From contig JAKSGN010000041.1 in assembly GCA_024180945.1 (NCBI GenBank), forward strand, positions 496,001-560,000: a DNA stretch of 64,000 bases. The letters run 5' to 3'. Of the stretch, positions 40,217 to 51,041 are shown in pieces. The notes under the pieces were generated by a model. It did not search any database. It had not been told where the DNA came from and worked only from the letters and a program-made list of their open reading frames with translations. The stretch's first letter is position 1; every line of letters starts with the position of its first letter. Both the position numbers and the translations under genes were made by a program. Source of the DNA: Macrophomina tecta. Taxonomy: Eukaryota > Ascomycota > Dothideomycetes > Botryosphaeriales > Botryosphaeriaceae.

Positions 40217-41776
40217 TCATTTCCGGTCCGAGGCGCCCATGACCGACGCACTCGATATCTCCTCATCACCTGGTTTTGGGTTCCTGTGGCTGCAGAATGC
40301 CAGGTCGAACGAAGGGCCAAGTGTTGTCGCTCTACTTTCTGCTGACCTCAATCGTTGAAGCTCCCTCTTCTCGTCGCCAGGCATCGCAGCCTCTTCATCC
40401 TCTGGTGTCCCAGCCTGAGAAGGGCCCTTTTCCTTATCCACAGGGATAGGTATCTCTGTTCGTCTCAGCTCTGCCAACCTCTTCTCCACTCGTTGTTGGA
40501 AAGTTTTCTCCTGCACCTCCTCCGCAAGCACCGCGTAATGGCAGCGCCGCCAAGTGTCCAGGATGCTCATGGCTATTCCGACGATCTCGTACGTGAACAG
40601 CACCGGAAGAGCGTGATACAGCTGCGGGTTGCAGCCACGGGACCAAATGTCGATAAGCACCTGAAAAGCCTCGTGGGCCGGCAGCGCGTACGACCAGCTG
40701 TAAAAGCCCGGAGCGAGCTCAAGTGGCACGAGGATGGATGCGAGGTTGATCATGGCCCAGGTGATGAGCGCCATGGGCACATACGGTGGAGGCAACCAGA
40801 CAGTAAAGATGTCGAGCGTCAGGAAATTGGCATGAGCGAAGAGCCACAGTAGCATCCAGGTCAGGAAAAACTGCGCGACGGATACGACCCAGCCAGCGCG
40901 GAAGGCCCAGATCATTCCGGTAACTGCAACGGAGCCGACGAAGGTGTAGGAAAGAGATATGGCGAGACGTACCAGAGCAATTCGCATGGGGTGGATGCGG
41001 GAGAGGATGCGGTATTGAACGTAGAGGCCATTGATGGTGCCGAGATAAAAGAATTCCTGGATCAACAGGAGAAGGATGACGAGAGTGTTATAGATGAGGC
41101 GCGAGCCTTGGGTCGTGGGTTGAATGTTGGCCGATGTCAGGTGCCATGGGTCAGTGAAGACGGAGATGGCGGCGGGGGACGAACAAGATGGACAGGCTAG
41201 CGACTGTAGTGCGCCGGATCCATTGGCGACTACGTAAGCATTGCGCGCGGCGTCAGACAGGGTGTGCATGTTTCCGGCAATGGCCGAGTCGGCAACGGTG
41301 GGATATCTGGCGCCATTCCAGATAAAGGTCAGGGCCTCCGATTTGTTGTAGGCGGAAGCGCTTGAGGCCCCAGACAAGGCAGACTCAAGTCGGCTGGAGG
41401 CAGCTGGGGCGGCGAACAGGGCAGCCCAATAACCCTTCTTGCACACGGCATGCCGCAGGAGCTCGGGGGTGGAATACTCGCTCACAGGACGTTCGACGAC
41501 AGTGGGGAAGCTGGGGCCGCGCAGAGAGTGGTAGGCGTCGCGCACGGCCTGGCCGATGACTCCGCCGTCAAAGTCGACGTACAGGATGGAAAGGTTGTGG
41601 ACATGGCCGGACTGCTGGTAGATGGCGCCGAAGACGTAGGCGAAGATGCTGAAGAACAGCAGCTGCAGCTGGAGGAAATTGAGCAGCGCAGCCCACAAGA
41701 AGCGGTGGCGGTCGCCAAGCACAGCAGGGTGATGGCGGTCGTAGCGCTTCTCGAGAGCGCGAGGATAAAGCTTCAT
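40217..41776 (-). CDS. sng1: SNG1/DUF3533 family plasma-membrane protein
   Basis: Sng1 in yeast gives resistance to nitrosoguanidine and influences plasma-membrane lipid asymmetry; the wider DUF3533 family is related to ABC-2 permease-like proteins. This is a single exon of 519 residues. TM1 lies at about 29-54 (AALLNFLQLQLLFFSIFAYV). A large non-cytosolic loop follows (about 55-228), with NGSG as a possible glycosylation site. Five more TM segments follow: around ILLLLIQEFFYLG, ISLSYTFVGSVAVTGMIWAF, FFLTWMLLWLFAHANF, VPMALITWAMINLASI and VLFTYEIVGIAMSIL. The C-terminal 110 residues are charged and cytosolic. The one-plus-five topology is typical of the family. A role in drug resistance is inferred. 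It sits upstream of no related genes, so context adds nothing. Confidence 0.85.
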   Translation of the reverse strand: MKLYPRALEKRYDRHHPAVLGDRHRFLWAALLNFLQLQLLFFSIFAYVFGAIYQQSGHVHNLSILYVDFDGGVIGQAVRDAYHSLRGPSFPTVVERPVSEYSTPELLRHAVCKKGYWAALFAAPAASSRLESALSGASSASAYNKSEALTFIWNGARYPTVADSAIAGNMHTLSDAARNAYVVANGSGALQSLACPSCSSPAAISVFTDPWHLTSANIQPTTQGSRLIYNTLVILLLLIQEFFYLGTINGLYVQYRILSRIHPMRIALVRLAISLSYTFVGSVAVTGMIWAFRAGWVVSVAQFFLTWMLLWLFAHANFLTLDIFTVWLPPPYVPMALITWAMINLASILVPLELAPGFYSWSYALPAHEAFQVLIDIWSRGCNPQLYHALPVLFTYEIVGIAMSILDTWRRCHYAVLAEEVQEKTFQQRVEKRLAELRRTEIPIPVDKEKGPSQAGTPEDEEAAMPGDEKRELQRLRSAESRATTLGPSFDLAFCSHRNPKPGDEEISSASVMGASDRK

Positions 41777-43416
41777 GGCAGATGTGCGCCGGACGGCTGG
41801 GGTGTGGCTGTCTCGTATTAATGTAAGCCGAGGGAGGTGCCTCTCGTAATCGGCGGCCTCAGCTCAGTAAGCTGCTGGGTAATCAGCGGAGCGGGCTGCA
41901 AGTGGTGCAGTGCGTTGGCGTTGCGGCTTATCCATTGATGACGGCGGTGAAGAGGAGGAGGAGGAGGAGGAGGAGGAGTGAAGCTGCTTACCGCGCTCTG
42001 CTGTGCTGCAAGGAACGGAGGGGAAGGTACGGCCCCGCGTCCCTCTATCGCGCTCCATTGGCCCCTTCCGCGACAGCTTCAAGTCGCTGCTCTCCACCGC
42101 CTCACCCTTCCGCCCTGTCGTCATATTTTCCGCCCGTACTCCTCCACGAGACGCTTTGCTGGCGAGCTGCGTCCGGTGATGGTGACGATGCTGCTCAACA
42201 CACGGGAATAATGATGAAGATCAGCGCCAACAGGATTTTGAAGGAAAGTAGCAGTGCCATCGTTTCGGACATCCTGCACCAGAAAGGAGTCATGTACTGC
42301 TCAGTATCAATTGCAATATCCTTCTCTAACTTACTCCTGACTCATCCAGGAAGGTAGGTGCCTTCAGCTGTGGGTGGTAGAAGAGCTTGAATCTCCGCAC
42401 ACTGCAACTCTCGGTGTCAAGTCGTCAGTCTGGTGTTCTAAACAGAGACTGAGCACGTGTATGGATTGTCCCCCGAACGCCTGCACAGCTACCGCACTTG
42501 ACACATGGTGCTCCGCATCATGTGCCGGTGTGCCAGCTGAGAAGTGGCTCGCAAGGCTTGAAAAATCAAAGAGAGTTATTTATCGGAGTTTGCAGCAATG
42601 CGCATTATGGGTTGGGTCTACCGCGTGCACTACCGAAGGCCAATTCATCACTGCGCATTACGAAATGCCAGCTCCCGTCCCATCTACCGGCGACCATTTC
42701 CCCCACTAGCACTCCTCGGCTCCGAACCCCTTCCACTGCAGAATGGTCTTTTATGTGCACTTTTCAAACATCATACACTCGGACACATTCTGCAGTGCGC
42801 AGAAACCTCCGCTTCAAAAGCCGCAACTCGCCCTCCTGGCACATTGCCCCCGCCTCGCCCTCGCCTGTGCTCACCAAAGCCCTACCAGCAGCTGCCCCCG
42901 AACTGCAGGATTATAAAGGCTACCCTGCATGCTATAGTACTGTAACGCGGTGGCGTTGGCAGACAGGACCAATCTGCACCGGTCCGTCCATCAGGCTGGC
43001 GGAGTTGCATGCTCGTCTAGGTTCTCCTGCATGCTAGGCGACGGTGAGACTGACCGATGGAAGGCTGATGCGGATGACCCTTCCTTCCTTCCTTTGAGTA
43101 TCGCTTGCTCGAGGCTTCTTCTGCTGGGTTCTTTAAGAGCGCCGGCCGCCGGCGGTGTCTCTATCAGCTCAATTCCGCGTACTATTCCGTCTCCAGAGTA
43201 GCGGAGTTCCTTGGTGCTTTTCCCGGGGGGGGGGGGGAGGGGGGGTCCTGAAGCAATCTGCTTCGCGCGTGACCAGCCGCGATCAATCAGCTTTCCGGGG
43301 AGTAGGTATGTACGCGAGCTCATTCTCATAGCGCTGTGTGAGATACCCTCAGCGGACGCGAGGTATCATATCGGAATACCGTAGTTGGAGGTCCGGTCTG
43401 AAGGAGGCCGCCCCGC
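41777..43416. other. Intergenic region
   Basis: Promoter side of the SNG1-like gene. It contains a (GGA)n repeat (about 41953-41978) and, at 43225-43245, thirteen G, one A and seven G. Open frames are short and mutually inconsistent. Confidence 0.55.
41953..41978. repeat. (GGA)n trinucleotide repeat
   Basis: Eight consecutive AGG/GGA units about 180 bp upstream of the SNG1-like start codon. Confidence 0.8.
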
Positions 43417-43756
43417 CAGGAATCAGGTGATGGAGGCACTGCGTTAGGTCTGCTCCATGTACTTGGGGAAGTTACCTCGGACATCCAAGTGCGGATGGAA
43501 AAGGGAGAAGAAAGGGTGGGTCTGGAGAAGGTCGTGGAATACTTCGGTGGCAAGACCGTCCATGTTGACTCGTGCAAAACAGGTGAGCTACGGCTTGGCT
43601 TTCAACTGCAGCAATTTTCTATGCGCGTGGTGTGCCGCGTTAGCGGATGTTTTGCCCTGTGGTGTTGAAACTGGCGCAGCTGCGCTGCGAGTGAGACCTG
43701 AAGCTCTCGGGAAAGTGCATGGCTCTCACAAGGCTCGCCCCGCTGTATGCAAATAA
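43417..43756 (+). CDS. Possible two-exon coding fragment, unidentified
   Basis: The plus frame from 43417 to 43582 reads like protein (GDGGTALGLLHVLGEV, QVRMEKGEERVGLEKVVEYF). It ends at a GTGAGC donor in phase 1. An acceptor TAG at 43641-43643 restores frame into DVLPCGVETGAAALRVRPE and a stop at 43756, about 93 codons in all. The intron would be 61 nt. I see no ATG exon upstream; an earlier frame (SEYRSWRSGLKEAAPPG) hits a stop just before. It may be the 3' end of a real gene, or a remnant. No family is recognised. Confidence 0.3.
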
Positions 43757-43934
43757 GACTTGCTGGAATGGTCGGACTGTCTGAATCTCCGCTCTTATCA
43801 TAATCTGAGACCCAAAATCCAGGGTTCCTACGCGGTAATTGTCTCTTCATCTGGCCTGACAAAGCGTTTGTATTCTCTCACGGCGACTCTGAGAAAACGT
43901 CAGAAACCTGTTGGTCAGCTAGCACGCGCAAGGC

Positions 43935-43936
43935 TT

Positions 43937-43967
<31 letters not shown>
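43935..43967. repeat. Poly(T)22-poly(A)11 homopolymer junction
   Basis: Twenty-two T are followed immediately by eleven A, giving a potential hairpin and a slippage-prone site. Confidence 0.9.
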
Positions 43968-44150
43968 GGCAGTAGATTGCCCTTTCAGTGGTGTCAACCC
44001 TCTGTACCTGTTCGAAAGCCCATCTCCCTCCTACAACCCGCACAGCACCGAAAGCAATTCCCCTGTGCCCCTTCAGCGACACGTTCCCAAGCGTCCCACA
44101 TCTCTTCCTCCAACACCGCATGATCGCAGCCGACGATAAACCTATCATGA

Positions 44151-44819
44151 GACGCCCCCGCACCTGCCCTCCGTCGCCCGTCCGCCACGCCTCAACCGCG
44201 CACACTTCCGCACCCTTCCCCGAAGACCGCATCTACCCCTTACCACCACCACCACCACCACCACCATCTCCAACTCCCTCAACAGCCTCCACAACCCTCT
44301 CTTTCTCCACTGCCCGACCAACGCCCATCCCCCTCCCCCTCTCCATCACCATCACAACAACAGCCCCCGACCCCCACCCACTACCCACCCATTTCCATCG
44401 CCGCAGCAGCCCCGCCACCAACGCACCCCCGCGCCATCAGCCACGCAACCGCAATCGCGGCGGCGATTCACCGCACCCTGACCGCCCTGGACACCGTCAT
44501 CTTCCACCTGCGCGCGCCCGACTCCTTGAGCGCGCTCGCGCTGGAGCGGCGAGGCGTATGTGCGTCGGCCGGCAGCGGCGGGAGCACAGGCGATAGGAAG
44601 ATGGTGGCGATGGAGCCGGCCAATCGAGATTTGGGTGCGGAAGGTGGTGCGCGTGGGGGGGATGATGATGAGGAGGAGGGGGAGGAGGGGGAGGAGGAGG
44701 AGGAGGAGGATGACGACGACGACGATCCGGAAGATCTGGTGGAGCTGCTGGCCAAGCTGGTGCAGGACGTGCGGAGCGGGTTCAATGCGCTGTATGGGTC
44801 GTTGTGGGGAGGATTCTGA
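44151..44819 (+). CDS. Possible low-complexity acidic protein
   Basis: The frame is open for 222 codons without an ATG at its start. The first half is Pro/His/Ser-rich. From about 44420 it looks protein-like (ISHATAIAAAIHRTLTALDT, VIFHLRAPDSLSALALERRG), then a glutamate/aspartate tract (44665-44730) and a conserved-looking end, LVELLAKLVQDVRSGFNALY. An upstream exon supplying the start is needed, or translation begins at an internal ATG near 44601. Another plus frame overlapping it has an ATG at 44120 but is almost pure Pro/Ser/Thr. No family is recognised. Confidence 0.35.
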   Translation, partial: DAPAPALRRPSATPQPRTLPHPSPKTASTPYHHHHHHHHLQLPQQPPQPSLSPLPDQRPSPSPSPSPSQQQPPTPTHYPPISIAAAAPPPTHPRAISHATAIAAAIHRTLTALDTVIFHLRAPDSLSALALERRGVCASAGSGGSTGDRKMVAMEPANRDLGAEGGARGGDDDEEEGEEGEEEEEEDDDDDDPEDLVELLAKLVQDVRSGFNALYGSLWGGF

Positions 44820-45968
44820 TGATCGGGGTGGGGATGCGGAGTGTAAAGCTATACTGCAACTGAGTTGGAAGAGGAAGGGCGGTTTGGCGGGCTGCCAGTG
44901 GAAGTGTGTGGATTGTTTGGCAACGGGAAGAAGCCAGAGGGCCTGGAAGGGTGGACAAAGAAGAGAGGAATGCGGGATTCCTTGAACGAAGAGCGCACGA
45001 CAGAGCAATGGTTGATCGATGTAGTGTTGATGCAGCGATTCAGAGGGGCATGCATGAAAACAGACGTTAATGACACTCCCGGCCGGCGGGCCGCCGCATG
45101 TAAGACACCGGTTTGCTGTTGCAATACATCAAAGCAGAAAGAGCCACATATCCCATCAGCATGCTGTTCTGTTGAACGTAAATTGTTAATTTCTTGCATT
45201 ATGTCATCCCCTGCTCCACCTATCCACTCCAAGCGTCAACGCTCACAGATGTGCCCTTTTGCGACTGCCAGATACCCACAAGAAGACCAGGACTGGTGAG
45301 GTCAGACAGCAGTATACAAGCCAGAGGTCCTGCTCAATGACCATTTGTCGCCCATTGATCAGCCAACTTCAGCATGCCAAGAAAACCAGCGCATGGACCC
45401 GCAATCGTCCTTAGAACACCCCCGAAAAATCGCGGTCGAACAAAAAAGCCAATTCTTTTTTTTGGAGGCCGCTCACACAGTAGGGTCCTTCCTGCCATTC
45501 GCCGTCATTCGCTGCGCAATCAGACAACAGTCAAGTAGAAAAATTGTAAAGGAGAGGATAGCAGTGGGTATCCCGGGGGGGTATCGTTTAGAAAACTGCA
45601 CACTTTCAAAAGGAAAAAGAAGTTCATCGGTCCCGCAAAATCGAACGTAAAACCAATCTCGCAGCTAGAAAAACAAAGAGATGACTAACGCATAGGGACC
45701 GACAGAGCTACCTCGAACCATCAACCCTTCCAAAGGAAAGGTAATGGTTGCTCGTGTGCAGGGAGGAAGCGCCCACTGACGGAGTAGCGAAAACGAGAAG
45801 GAGCAGTGCCTGGGAAGACCGACGCGTCGTTCTCTCTCATCTCGAACGTTTCCCATAGATCGCAAAAGATGCAAGAAGGTGGTTGCCACCCAGGGCAACA
45901 ACATGACGCCATAAGACCGCAAAACGCCACCAGTCCGTCAACCCTTTGAAGAAAGCCTTGCAGAATAC
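44820..45968. other. Convergent intergenic region
   Basis: The region between the acidic frame and the stop of the next minus-strand gene should hold 3' UTR sequence. Nothing else is recognised. Confidence 0.5.
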
Positions 45969-48419
45969 TCACAACTTGAGTTGCATCTTGTAATCCACGT
46001 TCTCTTTGCTCATCCATTCGTCAAGGAAAATGACACCCATGCGCACCGCTTGCACCGGAGAGGTGTCTGCTCCCAAAGGAAGGTTGTAACTACCCTCGAG
46101 GCTTCCAACTTCGTGCTTCTCCCAGCTTCGTGGATCACTTTCTGCATCAACCTCTTGTGCACGCCCCTCCCACGTTTTTGTATATGTGGAGATAAGGGTC
46201 TCGAACGGTAGTTTTGATCGCGATTCGGCTACCAATGTAGCCATTGTCTGAATGTTCTCGCTCATGATAGAAAGGGCTTTGTTGTTTGAAAGGCCTTCCT
46301 TGTCACCACCGGGTGCGCCCTCGCTACTTGATTGTGGAGGGCGCTGAGCAACTATGGTGGCAATGCGGGCACAAATAATTGCCCCGAGCTGAAGACGAAG
46401 GCCTTCAAGATGGGGAAACTCCTGGCAATTGTTCTTGAAATAACGGAATAGCGGGAAAAGTGTGCGCCAGCTATTGTTGAGATCGGTCTGGTGGTGGAGC
46501 AGATGAGATTTGTAGTCCATGCAATAATATGCTGCCATATATGTGCTAGAATCGGAAGTCAGTAATGCAAAAGTTGCTAAGATCTTTCATGGTCACTCAC
46601 AGGATGCATTCCACACTCATCGCAGCGCCTCGCTTACGGTCCCTTAACGATGGTTGGTTGCGAGGATCACACAAAGCTTGCGCCTCGTGTTTTAGACGCC
46701 TACCAAGATCATTGAATTTGCGCGAATACGTGGTCCACATTTGCGCCTCGCTTGGCCTGCCATTGATGCCTGATGTGGGCCCTTTGGCATCGCTGGGGGT
46801 GTCAGCAGACTGAGCCGGGGTGCTTGTCACACCGTTACTGTCGCTTGATACGGTGCGCATCATCCCAGTGGATTTTGTTTCCTTGCGCGGAGTAAGGTAC
46901 TGTGTCTTCTGGTTGGATTTGCCAGGAACCGACGGAGATTGTGTAGACGGGGGCACTGGTGTTCGCGGTTTCTTGTCCAAATCGAGGTTCGATGGTGCTC
47001 GTGGTCTTTTAGATGCAGGTGCATCTGTGGAAGTATCATCGGCAGCGCGTGGGCGTTTTTCAGCTACATGCCGATTCTTGTCCTTTCCGTCTGTGGTGCT
47101 TGGAAGCGCAGCTTTTCGCGGCCCTTCCTTGCCTGGCAGTTCCTTGCTCTTGGTGACGCCGTCTGACTTCCGTACCCGTTCCGGCTCTTGCACATCTTCT
47201 GCTGCAGATTCTTGTTCCTTCTGACGAGCCTTACGCCCTGGAGGGAGCCTGAGGCATCTCTCAACATCCTGCCTCCGCTTCCTGCCGTACTTAAGCTTCA
47301 CGATAAGCTTGCGCGGTCTCTCTTGGGCCGCCTTGGGCAGACCAGCAATACCCTGCGACAGAACTCTGGCATGCTTAGTGTGTTCCTGAGGGCGTGATAC
47401 TGCACCTTCCGAGTCTTCTGCTTTGTGACTTGCAAGCCGTTTCTCTGCGACGCGGTTTGTGGATTTTGCGGGGGTAGACGATTGATGTGCCTTGGTCTCG
47501 GGGCCTAACAGCGGTGTGCTTGGCTTTTGCTCTGACGAGATTGAGGTGTTTGAGCTATTCCTCTTGTGTCGCTCGGCGAGCTTCTCGAGCTCGGCTTCGA
47601 TGGCATCAGGGAGGGTCGGCGAAAGTAGGGGAGGGAGGCCAAGAGCGGTAGGTGACGTTATAGGAGAAATCAGTGGTGGTAGGCCATTGTTTTCTGGGTG
47701 CGGTGGCTTTTTAGAAGATGGAAGAGCGACTTTGGGCTTCTTCACGGGCGAAGGCTTCTCCTCTTCTGTCTCCGAGGTGGCGCTGGCCGAGCGGTGAGCA
47801 GTGACAGCAGGGACTTAAGCGCTTGGTCAACTCACAAGCTAATGTCGTCCTTCTCCTTCTTTATGGATTTCTGCGCATCAGCAGACTTCTCTGGCAAGCT
47901 CCTTGCCTCGTTCACAGAAGTATCCTTCTTCGACTGATCCTGACCCGAGACCGGCTTAGGCGGTAAGCCATTGGCCTGCTTGCTCTTGCTGTAAGCTGCC
48001 AATGATATCTTCTTCTTCGGAACATCGCTACGTGGAGTGGTCGTCCCGCTGGGGGCACTCTTGGTCTTCATAGCGGCGCGCCTGTCCCTCTCCTCATCGA
48101 CTTCGGTACGGCACACGAAACAGCTGTCGGCGTGGTCGCGGTACAGAAAGCTCATATACTGGAGGCGCTCCTCGGTCGGGTCAAAGGGGGTGTTCCGGCA
48201 CCAGCTCTCAGCCTGCTCTCGCGACCAGTGGTGGTAGCGAGGCTCGGCGCACGGGACGGTGATGATGTACGGGGTGTCGGGGATGTTGGTACGAATGCGT
48301 TTGTACACTTGGTCCAGTCTGCGCAGCTCCTCCTCATCCTCGGCCGCCAGAGAGGTCGAGGACGTTGTGGTCTTGGCTGCTTGGGTTGTGGGCGGCGTAG
48401 GAGTGTCTGATATGGACAT
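45969..48419 (-). CDS. Large basic nuclear-type protein, possibly Ell-binding Ebp1-like C-terminus
   Basis: Exons 48419-47836, 47782-46601 and 46545-45969 give 780 residues. The N-terminal part (about 25-120) contains a compact conserved-looking segment, YHHWSREQAESWCRNTPFD then SFLYRDHADSCFVCRTEVDE. The middle (about 190-540) is disordered and Lys/Ser/Pro-rich, with nuclear-localisation-type patches such as KYGRKRRQDVE and EKRPRAADD. The C-terminal 230 residues look folded and helical: MWTTYSRKFNDLGRRLKHEA, YMAAYYCMDYKSHLL, NNSWRTLFPLFRYFKNNCQE, GVIFLDEWMSKENVDYKM. That end reminds me of the fungal Ebp1 C-terminal domain of an Ell-associated elongation factor, but the match is from memory and weak. 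The introns are 53 and 55 nt. The stop TGA lies inside a GTGAGT donor-like site, so an alternative C-terminus is possible. Confidence 0.75.
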
Positions 48420-49677
48420 TGCTATGTGAGGCGGCGGGTTGTGCGACGCTTGGACGGGGCGTGGAGAGGCGCGGTCAGGGCGGAGCTGGCGCGTGTTGGC
48501 GTGTTCTTTCGCAGACGTCAGCGATTGAGGTCTCATCGACGCGTGGTCAGTAGGGCAGCGCGCTCACTTCACTTCGGCCACTCCTCCGCTGACTCGGTCA
48601 CGGGCTGGCGCAGAGCAGCATTCTGTCGGGCACGGCGGAGCTGTCCAGAGGGGCGCCGCGATGCGCGCGTCGACGGCGGATGGCGCGAAGATCCGGAGCG
48701 GGCGGCCGAGAGCGGGGTGGGAATGGGCGCGTAGCGGGGGTCGCGGTCGCTGGTGTTGTTTGGTGAAGCTGATGCGGTGACGAGTGGTGGCCCAGGGTCA
48801 TCGCGCAGTGCTTGGCGGCGATCCAGGACACTTGACGCGCCTGCCGGTGCTCTGCACGCATGCCCGCCCACCATCACCCGTCTATTGTTTTTCCCACGCG
48901 ACCGCCCGCTGCGCTGCAAGACATGGCACGCAAGCTGCGCCCGCGCATACAGCAGGCTGCTGCCCGCATCCTCCGCGCGTGCCTGCAGCCTTATTCCCGC
49001 AGTCTTCTCTCACGGATGCATCTTACCGCCGGCAGTTCTGGTAGCCCTGGCTCTCGTCCCGCTTCCCGCCTCCCGTCTGCCGCTCATCAAACGCTTTGCG
49101 CTGATCTCCCACGCCTCACAACCACATGCCGACACCCGCGTCCACAGCTGTTTCTTGAGCTCAAACTGGCCGGTCACATACTTATGTTGCTGTCAAATTG
49201 AACGTGACTATCAAAACGTCGGCATGAACGCCGGGCTCGTGCTACCAGGGCATGCAGAACGTTGCCAATACCAATAAACAGCGAAATCACCGATGACTAC
49301 GATCGAGTCCCCAATTAGAATCCAGGAACGAACTGCCCGATTTTGGCAGGCATGCCCCCACGAGCACGTGTAACGGTTCGTCGGTCCATGACAAGCGCAG
49401 TTCGCGGGCTTGTGGAACCACTTGCGGTTAACGGACGCTATGGGCCTAGTTATTTGTGGAGAAACTCGTAGCATTCCATCAAACACATCGTGCGCTTATC
49501 TGGTGAGGCACTGGCCAGTTTGAAAAATCAGCCCGCTTACTCGCGCCAGAAGCCCGGATTCCCAAGCGTAGGTAATAGTCGCCATGGGTTGTGAGAATAT
49601 GAGATGCACTAATCCTGTGCGACATGAGCTAGACATCAAATTAGAGTGCAGCTGCGTCTCTTGAGCTGACTATGCTT
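48420..49677. other. Intergenic region between two minus-strand genes
   Basis: Spacer holding the promoter of the nuclear-type gene and the 3' UTR of xrcc4. The left half is GC-rich. A CACGTG sits at 49365. No gene is seen. Confidence 0.6.
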
Positions 49678-51041
49678 TCAAAGTTCGTCGTCATCCGTGG
49701 TCTCATCTTCTTCGTCCGGTGCTGCCGTGGCTGCCTGCTTCTTGACCGGCTCGTGCGCCGGCTGCTTGGCTTGTTGCCTCTTCGCAAACGGCAGCTCTCT
49801 ACGCGGCGGCAGCTCAACTGGATCTTGCGGGCCCTGCATGGTCTTCCGCTCTGCCATTGTCTCAATTGCTCTACCTTTGGTGCCCACGCCAGCTTTTGTT
49901 GGGCTTGAAGCAGGTACGGCATCGAAGCCTTCATCATCATCCTCGTCTTCGGTTTCATCCAGCTCAGACTTCTCCGGGGTGGCAGGCTCTTCCTCTTCTT
50001 CCTGCTTAGTCCTGGCCGCATCCCCGTCCAGCTCCATGGGAGAAGCTTCATCGACTTCTGACTCGGAGTCAGTGGCCGGCGTCTTCCCGTTTGCTTTGCG
50101 TTTGGAAGCCCGGGATGGCCCGGCCTTGCGGGGCCGAGTACGCCTCGTGGAGCCCCTGGTCTGCTTGACTGCTGCCGCTGTTTCGCCGTTAGCTTCTATC
50201 GAGAATGGTGCGGCCGGGGAAGACGCACCCACGGCAGGATCCACCTTCGCACCTGCGAGTAAGCGTTGTTGATCCCTGATCTTTAGCTTCTTCGCATTCA
50301 GAAGCTCCTGGAACTTTGCAAGAAGAGCGTTCTCATGGTTGCTCTTGGCCTGAACCAAGTCATCGAGCTGGGATTTGAGTTTGCTGATCGTGACCTGCTG
50401 CGCCTCGTACTTGTTTTGGAGCTCGCGCGCGTCGTCGCGCGCAGCCGACGCGGCGTCGGCGGCGATCGCGGTCCATTCGAAGAACTCAATCTCCGTGTCG
50501 GGGTCTTCAGCCAGTGGGATCACCCCCAGCCGTTGCTGCGGACAGAAGTCAGGCTATGTAAACAATGACGTCAACCCCGCGGCGTACCGTGATACCCTGG
50601 ATGTTCTTCCGCACCGTGATGTTCAGGTGCTGATCGCTCACGGACGCGACGATCTCCACGTTCTCCAGCAGCGTCGCGTCATGCCCGTCCACCGGGTTTT
50701 GCAGGAGGCTGCTGCGTAGAACGGCTTCCCACTCATGATCGTCGGCCCCCTTCTGCTGGAGCTTGCGGTCCATGAAATTCTTGATTTGGGACTGGCGAAC
50801 TGTGCAGTTTCGGGCCAGGTCGTCAGCGTGAAACGCGCGCAGACGTCAGGGCAGGCGGGCTGCAGCGATTCTGCTACTTACATGAAGCTGCGAAGACGTT
50901 CTCGCCCTCAGTGCCGACGAGCTTGATGTCAAGCCGCTGGGGCCCGGCGGGCTCGACGGAGACCAGTGCGTAAGCGGCAGCGGCTTCGCTTCGCGAGTCG
51001 ACATCGGTCCGTCGGACGCGCAGAATCTTCTTTGCAGCCAT
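49678..51041 (-). CDS. xrcc4: XRCC4/Lif1-like non-homologous end-joining factor
   Basis: XRCC4 (yeast Lif1) binds DNA ligase IV and bridges broken ends in non-homologous end joining. Exons 51041-50882, 50799-50588 and 50535-49678 give 409 residues. Residues 1-124 form the head domain, with LDIKLVGTEGENVFAAS and a helix FRQSQIKNFMDRKL. The stalk is a long coiled coil (about 145-216). It contains YEAQQVTISKLKSQLDDLVQ and KFQELLNAKKLKIRDQQRLL, the fungal XRCC4 hallmark that contacts ligase IV. The tail (217-409) is disordered and acidic, with a basic nuclear signal around SRASKRKANGK and an EDETTDDDEL end. The splice sites are supported by phase and by restoring the head fold. The gene is head to head with byr4 across 687 bp. 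Confidence 0.88.
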
